Shown here: positions 13,270 through 25,400 of the stretch, in pieces
Layout of the letters: each line of letters begins with the position of its first letter
How positions within the stretch are numbered: position 1 is the stretch's first letter
Source: Scortum barcoo
Lineage: Eukaryota > Chordata > Actinopteri > Centrarchiformes > Terapontidae
DNA: 64,000 nucleotides
NCBI GenBank assembly: GCA_023238725.1
Contig: CM041536.1
Coordinates: 17,453,271-17,517,270, forward strand
Direction: 5' to 3'
Program-made: the position numbers and the translations under genes
The notes under the pieces: model-generated
Database searches by the model: none
The model's input: the letters and a program-made list of their open reading frames with translations, nothing else
What the model was told of the DNA's origin: nothing

Positions 13270-15286
13270 TCAACCATGGGTCCCCAAAGCGGTGTCCCTC
13301 CTCGGGGGCCTCTCCACCTTTACAGTGCTGGGGTCACATTCCAGCATCTCCCTGATCCAATCATCATCCAGCGCTCCCTCTATGAACTCTTCTAGACTAA
13401 TGATGGCTACAGACACAAGGACAGACAGCGATTACACACAAAGCGCACAGGGCAAACTCTATCAATATCATTTAGTTCCTTATGTATGCCTGCAAGTTTT
13501 GGTACAAGTGAGCAAGAGCTTGATGGTTTTTAATGTGTCTTTACTGAATTACAGGGAAAAGAGCACATCTCATTCGTAAGCCCTCACCACACCTCTGCAT
13601 ACTTCTGCAAAATGTTTTGAACTTGAATATATTTAGGTTAAGGATTAGGTGTCCTTGGGAGCTCAGCATTATTTAGCAGTGTTACTTCATACTCCATTAG
13701 ATCCATGACCTCAGCTTTAGGTATGTACTTGTTTCCTTGTCCCAACTAGTAAAAGAATGGGTTTCTCTTGGCTTGCATCAAATCACTGACATAAAGGCTG
13801 TGCGATGATAAATTATAAGCAAATTTGGGTTATTTATTCCATTTACTTATTATGGAAAGGGGGTATTTTATACATGTATGTAACTTCTTCTACAGAAAAA
13901 CTGATGAGGTTGGTTTGGTGAAGGGGGGGGCAGTCATTTTCTCACCGTTATTGTCTTTGTCTAATCGCACAAATATCCTGTTGGTACATTCTTCAGCTGT
14001 AAGAGGGTTGGGTTTGGTTAAAGCAGCTGCTACGCTCATCTGATAAACGGCCTGTGAATGTAAGGAAACACACACCAGTTGGTCTCATCTTGTTCAGCAA
14101 TCTGTCATTTCAAAAGCAGGCTCTGACTTGTGCTTAGGTAGGAGTCACACAGCAACACACACCTGCATGATCTCCAGCATCTCCTCCCTTGTGATGGACC
14201 CATCTTGGTCTTTGTCATAGAGCTTAAACGACCACCGCAGCTTCTCCACAGCTGAACCCTCAATGAGCATGCTGATGGCCATGACATACTCCCTAAAATC
14301 AACCAGCCCATCCTGAAGAGAAGCACCCTCATTAACATCTGTTGGTACTGTGGAAAAAGCATTCCCTCCAGACTCATCAGATACACAGCCACACATCATT
14401 CAGAGAACTTTCCTTACCCCGTTACTGTCCAATGTGCGGAATATCTGTTCTGCGTACTCAGCTGACTCACTTCCCACTGTCCCATTGCTGAAGTGCCTTT
14501 GAAACTCATGAAGAGTGATCAGTCCGCTTGGACATTCATTAATAAACTTTCTATCACAAAAAGTCAAAGGAGAGATTTTTTTTTTAAATAAAGACAAAAG
14601 AACAATTTCAGTTATAATTACACATGAGAACACAGAGGAAGTCTGGATGAAGGGTCAGATTTGAGAAGAAAGAAACGTTCCCTTTGAAATAAGAATGGAG
14701 AGAATTAAGGTCAACCCATCCCCAACCTGTGAAGATTATATGTGCTCAAAATCTTGTTTACACCCTGGAACCTGAGTGCTAAGATAATTAGGCCACGTGA
14801 TTTTGAACCACTGCTAATCAGCAGCACGTTGGCATGGAAATAAAGGAGGGCACGAGACACTAGTCCTCAAGTTTATAGTACTGCTCTCACACCGCAAAAT
14901 AATCAAGCTAAAAATAAAGAAACAAAAGAGGCCAAGGATATGTGCCGTCTGGAAAGTAACATTCATAAAAAAAAAAAAAAAAATAAAAAAAAAAAAAAAT
15001 CACTCCAAAATTCTGCATGTAAAGATGCAGGCATAGTGACAGCTATGCATGTTAAAAACTTTCATAGCTTAAGTGGAAGCCTTGGGCATTCTCATTCACT
15101 CTCCCCTTTCATTTACTTGAACAGGCATCATCTTCTACTTGAATATATACAAAGAACATGCAATGCATTCAGCAACCTTTCCGTAGAGATTTCAAAAGTC
15201 AGATGAAGATCTTACCTGAACCATTCGTACAGCTCTGTAACATAAGACTCTCCTCTCCTACAGGGCAGTGTAGCAGCTTGGCCCAT
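13270..15286 (-). CDS. Guanylate cyclase-activating protein (GCAP family, EF-hand Ca2+ sensor)
   Basis: Five exons: 15286-15216, 14550-14418, 14312-14163, 14051-13946 and 13406-13270. All splice sites and phases are consistent and give 198 codons plus stop, within the usual GCAP size. It starts MGQAAT, an N-myristoylation-type terminus. EF1 is the degenerate, non-binding type with Cys-Pro (NECPSGLITLHEF). EF2 is DSNGDGLVDFREY, EF3 DKDQDGSITREEM and EF4 DKDNNAIISLEEF. GCAPs switch retinal guanylate cyclases on at low Ca2+ and off at high Ca2+ in photoreceptors. EF4 has Ala instead of the usual Gly at loop position 6. Which teleost paralogue this is (guca1d-like is my guess) I cannot settle, so no symbol is given. 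It sits between bmal2 and ppfibp1 on the same strand. Confidence 0.93.
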
Positions 15287-18200
15287 TCTGTGAACAAGCA
15301 CCAACAGCTTTGCATCTCCCACTGTCTTTATATACACAACAAATCCTAGCTTATGCCACGCTTTCTTAATTGCACCAACCACTACCTTATCACATTTGAC
15401 AAATTAGTCAAAGCAATCTCCTCAGGGGGGAGGGAGAGTTTAGTAAAAAGGAAGATTGTAAGTGGGTTTAGTAGATGGCAAAAACTAATTACTCAAAAAG
15501 CAGGCTGCTGCTTCTCAATCTGCCTCGCTGACAGCAGAATGGAAAGTGGCGAGACCTCGAAAAAAAAACAACCTTCATTTCAGTGTAGTTGTTTGCAAAA
15601 TGTTTTTTTACTGTCTTTCTGTTTGAGTCACACAATTTGAAAATATGTCCAAAGTTCCTGTTGAGGGTTTAGTAAACTAATTTTTATTAACAACATGACA
15701 ACTTGGGAAGACAGCCCAGGCATGTTGATAGTAGCAGCAATAATGCAAATGACAAATACAGTAAGTGCTTCCTCTGGAGCCCAAGAATCAAACGAGAACA
15801 AGCTTATAAAAGTGGCGGGAAGTAGTACAATGGAGGCGGTAACAGCCTCAACAGCACAATATAAGCCCAAAAGTTACGGTCCTTCCTCCTGTAATGACAG
15901 ACACCGGCCTGTCTCGACTTCCTAAGTCTAAATGATGCAACAAATTAAAAAAAATGAACAAAAAATGCTACAAAAGCAGCATGCAACTTAACACAAAGCT
16001 GGGCATGAAATCAAAAACATAATACTCCCCTAGCTTACAGAAAAAAGAAAAAAAAAACTGTTTTATTTCAAAGGGAAACAAAAGCAAAATATGTGACCTC
16101 TCAGCATGGTGCGTCACTCAGCCACCAACATATAAGCTGAAGTAAGAGCAATGTTCAAGCTTTTTGGGGAAATCACAGACAACAATGCAATGATCACACA
16201 AGAACAAAGGGAACAAAAAAATATATAGTACAAAATGGACTTGTTGCCTTTAAAAAGACCAGCCTGTGGCTATAGCGCAACTCCATAGCTCTGTTGGTTT
16301 GGTTAGGTAGTGAGTACCGCGTACCACTCCGGTTTCATCTGTGAACACAGTACGCCATGTTGGCATCAGGCTGAGCCACATTTTAGCCCTCCTTTCAGTC
16401 TGCGGAGGTGCCAGGTGGGAGGCGGCCTCCTTAAGCAACACAGGTTCATTGTGTGTCCAAGCAGAAATGTCCAAAGGCACTTCGGACACAGGCAGGAGGA
16501 TCCTTGTTAGTTTAGCCGCCCCCATCCACCGTCTCCTTGTAATTCAAGCATTAGAGAGAAAAGACAGCACTCTTCATGATTCACAACCTTCAACCTATCC
16601 TAAAAAACAAGTTTTCTTCCTTACAGCCTTCACGGAATTACTACAAATTGTGGCCCGAGATACAACATGAACAATAATGAACAATGGAATAAAAGCTGTT
16701 CCATAGATTGTGCATTTGGGCACCGATTCAATCGCTGACGTTTTGGCTGACCGGTTTAAGTAATAAAGACTGAGGAGATACAGATAAGCAGTCTAAACAG
16801 ACAGACAAATTGAAGTGTGCTGACTTTGCTCTTTTCATTGTACTCCCTATGGGACTCCAGAAATCTAAAATACTCTAAATGAATCAGGAAAAATAAATAG
16901 ATTTCACACAACCATAAAAAAACAAACAAACAAATAAGCCCAAAGTTAATGTCCCATGTGTATAGCTGGTTCTAATTTAGCTCTTTAATAGTTCCTGGAA
17001 TTTGCATTTACTCAATGTTTCAGTCTTTCCTAACTTGAAACAGAGGGAGTGTATCAAAATGCTTAGATCTTTTAAACAAGCCAATATATATGTTAAAAAC
17101 ATAATTTCTTTTTATTATTTGGCATCAGTGAGGCTTAAAACCACAAATCTTTTTAAATATCACTGTGTGATATATTCTGACACATTGGAAAGTCTCAATT
17201 TTACCTCACATCGACCCAAGAAGAATCACTAACATATCAGCACATAATGGCTATCGATGGTTTGTTAGTAAAGTCATAGATGTGCAATTGTAAGCGTAAG
17301 CCAAACAAAATCTCGACATGAGGTAAACCTCAAAAGGGATCTATTAAACTCTGTGACTCATTTAGGTTCTCACCAAATGTTACATCACAAAATGCCTTAT
17401 ACAGTCTGGAGTTTGTTTTTTTTTTTTTTTTGGGTCATGCATGATATGGGAGCAAGAGAAAGGAACATACCTAAAAGTTTAGAATTCATGGAATGATAGC
17501 TCTGCATAGCATAATCCCTTAATAAATGTATGCGAGATGATGTTGTGTGCCTTTGGCAAGCACATAAAAACACATCTTTTGAACGTCAGTGCATAACAGT
17601 ACATAAAATGACCAAAAAAAAAAAAAAAACGGAAAAAAAAACAGCTAAAGCTATGGCTTACACCATGCGATTATAAAGTCGACAATGAGTGTAAGGACAA
17701 AGTCACGCAGGTGAACAAGTACAGACTCATTACGAGACATGACTCACACCGATGTACAGTATGTAGAGAAGTGTGTTAAACCTTAGAGGACAAAAATACT
17801 GCTACAGTTACTAAGAACTGTGTCACTGGATGTTTAAGTAGGATCGGCTCTGTTTCCATCACTCCCTGAGTTATCCCTCTTGCCATCAGACCCAGAGATT
17901 AACCACTAACAGGTAACAGGTATGGATAAATGTCATGGATGTGAAATGGGTTTGCTGCTCAGACGTTGTGACCAAACCTACATTTCAGCACCTCTAAAGT
18001 GCCGTTTCACTTTGCATGAAGTAGTACTGTGGTGCTTGAAATCTGTGAATGGTCAACCACCTGAAACTGGCCACTCTGCAACACATTTATGAAAATAGGA
18101 TCAGCTCTCTCGAGACATTTTAAATGTAGAAGTGTACATATTTAATACAAAGAAAAAGAAAATATTCTTCCTACGCAAACTATCCCTTTAAGACAGATAT

Positions 18201-19029
18201 GGCCTGAAGACATGGTGCTTGCAATCATACCAAATCCACACAAATGCAGTGTGTTCAAGTCAGTGTACAAGAGAGAAGGTTACTGGACTGTTTCTGTGGA
18301 AAATGTTCAGATACTGACAAGAGAAAATCTCTGAGCGGCACATCATTAGGTGACTCTCAAAGTTAGAGGTTATGGAAGTGTGGTCCGCCGTGGTACACTG
18401 ACTACCTACGGCTCGGATCCTGAGGGGTCACAGAGATGGGCCAGGTTGTCAAGGTGTCTTCCTCGTATTTTAATTAAACATACAGTACCTATTACAACCT
18501 TTAAAAAAAAAAAAACAACATGAAATCTATCATTATCAGTGCTTTTTTTTTTTGCATCATCACTCCCAACTTTTGTTCAAATGTCAAAGGGGAGAAATAA
18601 AAGCATGAATTCCGAGACACTGTATGTCATGTCATTGTAATTTGTGTTCATGGGGTTCTTCAACCTTGTTATTCCTCTTCAGTTAAACAGAGGATGACAG
18701 CATATGTGAGGAAAGCAGTGAGGAACAGCGTTTCAGGGCAGGCGGACCGCTGTAAGGCTTTAGAGGTTCATCCTCCCACTGAAGAGGGAAAGCAGGTGTC
18801 CCTTATTGTTGTTGACCCCGCTCCCTGTTAGAGCAGCCACATGAAGACTACACAGGTTATGTGGAAAAAAAAAAAAAACAGGTAACTAATAAATAAAAAA
18901 GTCCTTAAAAAAGAAAAGACAGGAATGCTGCGCCTTAGAGTAAGCATTCAAGCAGTTCTCCTCATCAAAAAAACTGATGGTCCGACGTGTTTTTCAGTGT
19001 GCTACAGTGTCACACTGTGGGAGCAGATT
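15287..19029. other. Intergenic / probable bmal2 3'UTR, AT-rich
   Basis: The 3.7 kb between the GCAP start and the bmal2 stop is AT-rich with A-tracts (14969-15000, 17417-17432, 17613-17640). Minus-strand AATAAA signals occur (for example 16067-16062), so a long bmal2 3'UTR is possible. I found no reading frame with convincing exon borders. Confidence 0.5.
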
Positions 19030-22000
19030 CTATAAAGACCAGTGCATCTCTTCAAAGTCCACAGCCTCACCCAGGTTTGTGTCTGTCTCCAGGAGGCTCA
19101 TGATTACTGCCATGGCTGCTTCATCATTGCTAAGACTACTAAGGCCCGGTCCAACAACACAGTCTAGATCCAGCTGGGAATTCTCCTCTGAGAGTTGGAG
19201 GGGTGAGAGGGCAAAGAGAAGAAAAATACAAGTCAAAAGGGTTATAAAAAGGTGAAAATTGTGACAAAGGTGACAAATCCTATATACAAACTATGCTTAT
19301 TAACAGCATCGGAGAGAGTACCCATGAGTGCTTCTCCTCCTGAGAATGAAGCTCCCTGTGGTTCATCCTCTGAGCTGGACTTTCCTGGCACCTCCATGTC
19401 TGTTGCCTCTCCATTTGGCACCTACAGACCAAAAGAGGAGTGAATTATAGGCCGAGAAGCGACATGGCAGGAGATCAGTTGTGAGGGAGGAAAAAGAGGA
19501 AAGAATCAAATGTGTTCAGGCTAAATTATGCCCTGCCTTTGGGAGGAAATGCACAATAATTCCCCAGTACATGCAGCTGTAATTGCATCACATCAACCAT
19601 GATTCCACCTACAGTTGAAGTTGAATATTGCTTTTCAGATCAAGTTCAGACTTAATTCATTTAGCTGAATACTGGGGCTGATTTGGTGTCATTTTCACTT
19701 ACAGTAATAAGTTCAGTATCATAAACTATAGTGATTATTGACTGATATCATAAACACTATGCTGTCTTTGGACTGGGATAATATGAAAGGCTTAATGCAG
19801 TTTTGTGATTGGGAAAGGTATTTTTCTGGTTGTGGGCTTTTCCAGCCCAATAATGACAGAGCACCAAAGATTTGCGTGTACAAATACTTACAGTGTTGCT
19901 GACTTGATTGTGAGTTTGTGGACCCTTATCCAGCGACACACTGAAGGGGCTGACACTACCACTGGAAGGTGATGAGTTCATCCTAAAGCAACACAGATCA
20001 ACTTCAGAGTGGACAAAGAAACATTTTCAACAGCAGTAAAAACACTGATACAGTAATGTATATGGAATCAGATTTATGTCAGCTATGTTACAATTAGAAA
20101 AAGTCAAGAGGACATGCCCTGCTGTGATGCCACACCTGTTAAAATCCAGCAGCTCATTGGCAATCTGCGTCCCTATGCTTCCAGCATAAATCATCGTTCC
20201 AGGTGTGGTGGAGATGCCTGGTATAATTGGAAGGGACTTCTTGCCATCTTCTAACAGAAAAACAAGTTAGGACTGACAGACAATATGTACTTTACAGTGT
20301 GCCATGACGACACAATCTGCATTTTTGAGTATCAAAGGGTATCAGAGATGTTAGTGACAGTTGTTTTTTTTTTTTTATTTGAACTGACCTTGAGAAGTCT
20401 TGGAATTGCTCGACTGTTCAGACTTGTTTCCTGACCGACTGGTTCGACTGTGATCATGCCTTGTCATGAGGTGAGAAAGTAGGTGGGGCTCTGATTAATA
20501 AACTGTAAATCTATTTTAGGTCCAAAAAATATTTAGGCCATGCACAAAAAGACCGAAACATTTACTCACGATATAACTGTGTTGGTTGATACTATGTATT
20601 CTACTTCTTTGGTCCAGGGATTTACAAAACTAAACCACTGACTTTGCAGAGTGACGAAAGAGCCATGCTTTGTTTTGAACTTATAGCAATTTGTCTCTAT
20701 TTTCTCTTTACTCCGCAGCACTGTGGAAGAACAACAGTGAAAGGATGACTTAAGAGGAGAAAACTGAGAATATTCTGCTGCTTTAGACAGGAACCACAAT
20801 AGGCAGAAGACATAAAATACAGGGAAACTGTCACAATTTGAAGCATAGTGACCTAAACATTTTAATGTGAACAGAAATGTAATATGTGATTTACCTGTGC
20901 TTCAACATGCAGTATTCTAAATAAAACTTTGATCTAAACAGGCTTAAATAATACGTATCATCTCAGTAGACAAATGCTAATAAAGGATTAAAGGATCCAT
21001 AAATATCAAGAGTTTAAAGAGGTCACTGAAAAATATAATTTGCCTTTTCGATGTCTGTCAGCTAAATGCGGTAAGTCGTCCTGATGGAAGTACTCATAAC
21101 ATGATGTCCCAAGCAATTCTTGAGGAAGATAACCAAGAATGGTTGTGGCTCTGCAGGAAAAAGGAAAAAGTTCAATGTTTGTATGATTCATGAATATCCA
21201 CTGTATCATTTAGAAACATTTGTTTTCACTGTCAAATAAACATGGTTTTCTTGTCCATCAGTGACAGGTGTTAAAAATGTCAATAGAAGATTCATCATTA
21301 TGTTACAAAGCCGTGCACTCAGAACCTACAACCCTTTACCACCCCATTATTGAAATCCAGTTGTACCTTTGATCGACAAAGGTGAATTTGCCATCCATGG
21401 CATAGCGTGTGATGAACTCTGTGGGTTTAACTCTGAACTCTCCATTAACCTGGGGAGACGAGTGGGAGTGGACACGTCCCACCGCCACCAAACAGCTGAA
21501 GTGGGAGCTGTCCTGCTTGTCTGCCTCGCCCTCCCCGTCTGCGCCCAGCTGACTGGTAGGCCAACTGCGCATATAGCATATAGCTGTACAGTGGACTGTG
21601 CAATACTTCTGCAAACTTCTGACTCTGTAGGCACACGCAGACACAATGTACATTCACAAAACAAAAACTAAATAAATGTATTCCTTGACACCGGGGGAGT
21701 CTCCCTTCAGACAAAGGTTTCTAACATATTGTAAACTCTGTATATGAACAGTTAGAAGATTGTGTCAGTGTTGCATGAATATAAGAATAATGTTAATGTG
21801 ACCTTCTGAGCATGAGTGATGCCAGAAAAAATATATAATTTCTCATTGTGCAGCACTATAATTTTAAAGGGTTTCTGACACTCCCCTTATTTCTTTGTCT
21901 TACTTCTATTTGGTGGAAAATCACAGTCCAGGTTTTGGAACTACTGTTCCCGTTGCACTTTGAGACATGTAAAAAGAAAGTAATAATTTTTCATGCATTC

Positions 22001-22428
22001 AGGACGAATTTTGAAGTTATGTTAAATCAACTATAAACAGTTTATTTCTGCAATGTTACCACTGAAAATATAAACATCACTGGATTACTTTTAGAAAACT
22101 TAAAAATGTGATGATTCTCAGGCAAATTCTATGATTTGCAAACTTCTGCTTTACACCAATACTTCTTGTTAATGGAAGCACACCTAATAAATATTATATC
22201 AATCCTTAACATACAATATCAATTTCCTGAATAATCCACTGAATAATTTCCCCACCTTTCTTTTTGGAAGTGCTGGCTTGGAATTCCTTCTCTTCCAATT
22301 TGACAGAAATTTTGTTGTACTTACTTCATGCGGCAGAAGAATGAGCGCCGTGCGCCTGAACACAGCCGCGCTGCACCGACTGGGAGGTCAGCCTGGACCT
22401 GCAGACCGGCTAGAGACATGACAGAAGA

Positions 22429-22489
<61 letters not shown>

Positions 22490-25400
22490 AATAAATGCTT
22501 TACTTTTAGCATCTATTAGCCGTTCACGAGGGTATAATTCAGAAGCTGACAGCTGCTCCTTCACTTTTCCCATGTCCTTTGGGTGTATGTAATCAAACAG
22601 GCTCTGTCCAATTAGCTCCGCCTGCAGGAAGAATAACAAACAGCTCATCAAACTGACCTAAACACTGATCCCATGCTGATAAAAAAAAATACCAAAACCA
22701 TTCTACATCTAAGGCAATTCTTACTGACAGATAACAAAATGAACTAAGAACATTGCTTGTGGACTGTTGACCCCGGAGCACACCAGATACTGCATGGAGC
22801 AGGTTCACATTTAAGTAAGAACGAGAAGTTTCATTTCTCAAGATTTCCCACAGCTTATGAACGTTCTTTTATCCAGTAATATAAAAATGATACATTTAAA
22901 TTACACTGTGCTCCAACACCCAACAAAAATTTGGATGCACCAACATCATTTTGTCATCAAAGCAGTCATGTGTGACCACCGAAGACATTTTTAGAACCAT
23001 AAATTTAGTATTTTGTATTTTTTAAGTGTACTTGTGGAAGTCTGGGCACACAATACCAAATGTGTGGCTACAGGCCCACGCACGCACTGGTGGGTTCTAG
23101 TCCATTAACACCGGAGCCAAATCAACACAACCCATCTGGTGTGTCCGGGGTTCCACGTGAACAAAGATAAAGCAGATACAGTAACAAATGTAAAAGTGTT
23201 ACCCGACTATAATTTAATATCTTCGTGACGGACTCTGAGACAAAAACTATTTTCCCACGATCACAGCCCACTACAAACAGGAACCCATCTGCAGCCTGCA
23301 CGACAAAGAAACATGGGGGATAATAGGGGGGTCCAGTGTGATGACATGGTCAAAACAAAAGTAAAAGGCCATTGAGTAAATTTGTTTTTATTTTATGTAT
23401 TATTTTGTTGAATGGCAATTAAACTAAATAGAAACATTTCAATTATGAAAATTCAGTGCATTACACTACTTTGTGCTACTGTAAATCAAATATAAGGAGA
23501 ACACCCTGCACAATGAATGAAATTCAATGTTAAGAATTTGTTTTCTTTTGTATTTAGTTTCAGATGACCATAAGCTACAGTAAATCAGGGGACACGTTGC
23601 TAGCACAAGTTCATAACTTGGTCATTGGCTTTTGAATGGAAAGTCATCCTCAACTGATTGAAAGGTTATGAGCTCTGCTTTGAATTTGAATCACTTAGCA
23701 GATGACTGAAGTAATTATTTAAAAAAAAAAAAAAATGCAGTTTCACTTTCTTAAATTGTGGGCACATAAATAGTTAGCTGTCTTTGTAATGACATGTTTA
23801 CCTTGAGGACAAGGTGTTTGAGCTCCTCATTGGGAAGGAATGACGGTTTGTAGCTGTCTTCAGAAAATGAACTTCCTGACCCTGAAAACATTGACAGAAA
23901 GGGTACAAAGCCAGTCTAATGTGAGATTAGTATATTAAATGTTATGTTTTTAAAATAATAACACATTATTTCAACTCCCTGATATCATTTTTAGGCTATT
24001 AACTTTATCTGTGATAACATTATACTCTATTTGTTGAGATCTGGGAATTTGATAAAAATTTCTTTACATCCCGCCCAAAACAACAAAAGTCAGAAAAAAG
24101 ACAGAAAAAGAAACATATGCAGTCATGTGATGGGACAGGTTTTGAACAAACCCTCAGGTCAGCCAGACTGTTGTATAGAGGAACATTATGATAAATGGTG
24201 AAATTATTACCCAGATTGTCAATCATTACAGACAGATTGCTCATTTCTTTCAAGGAGGATGGGATGGGTTTTCTCAGCAATCACTAAATGTAACACTGAA
24301 TTGTTCAGAGCTACCATAACTGATAATTATAGTCCAAATTACAAAAAAGAAACCCAAGTTGTAATCAATTAGAATTCCCCCTTAATTAACTCAATTCATA
24401 TGCAAAGTAAAAGTCAGGGTAGATTATTTTTAACACAGTTTGAAATGGTACCTTTGAGAGATTTGAGATGCTGCACAGCCATTCTGAGCACAGTGAGTTT
24501 GTCAAGTTTACGAGACATGGGGTTACACGTAGGGATCATGGCTGATAGTTTGTCAATGAGATTGTTCATTTTGTCCCGTCTCCTCTTCTCAATTTGGCTG
24601 TGCGGTTCCCTGCAGAGAATTAAATAATAAACAGTTGAGAAGATTCAGAGGACTTCAACAATGGACATCTTAAGTCTGATGATAATAAATGTAGGAATGT
24701 TTTCAATGTGGTGGAGTTAAACATAACCTACCTGAAGCATTTGATTTTGACGTGTTGGTCGTCTCCATCTGACCTGTAGAGTAGAAAAACACACATTTGA
24801 TATGCATTTACGCCAGGCCATGATATGCAAATGTACAACCGCACAAAACAAATCAGGTCAGTTCTGAAGGTCTTTAATAAGCACACAGTACCCGTTTTCA
24901 TCTTCCATATCTGCGTCAGGGATGGAAGTAGACTTTGTATCCCTGGGAATAAAATTCACAATGACAATTTAGGTCATGGCATTCATGGGATAGTCTGCTT
25001 TAAAAAAAAAAAGTAAAATAAATGTCAGTACTTACTGGTTGTCCATGCTGCCCTTGCGCTTCCGGGGCATCTCCATGCTCACGGACATGCCTGAGGCTGA
25101 GGATGGGGTCATCAGGCTGGGCAAAGACACAGAAGTGCATTGGTTTTCCTCAACCAGCAAATCTTCTGAAACACACAACACACAGTGAGCTGTAACTGGT
25201 TAGAAAGTGGTGGGACTTGACCTCGTTTGCACTCCTGCATTATATGCTATAACTCAGTTCTCCAACGTAGGTGATGAAGAATCAACCTGTTATTACACCA
25301 AAAGCTTGAAACACAATCACAATGTCCTTATTAGGAGCTCAGAAAACAGCCTTGATGAGCAGTTACTCATTGAGTGCATCTGCCACATCACTTGTTTGAA

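Noticed and set aside
15353..15640. Plus-strand frame of 95 codons upstream of the GCAP start
   Set aside because: No convincing start context, domain or splice sites. It probably arises by chance in AT-rich DNA.
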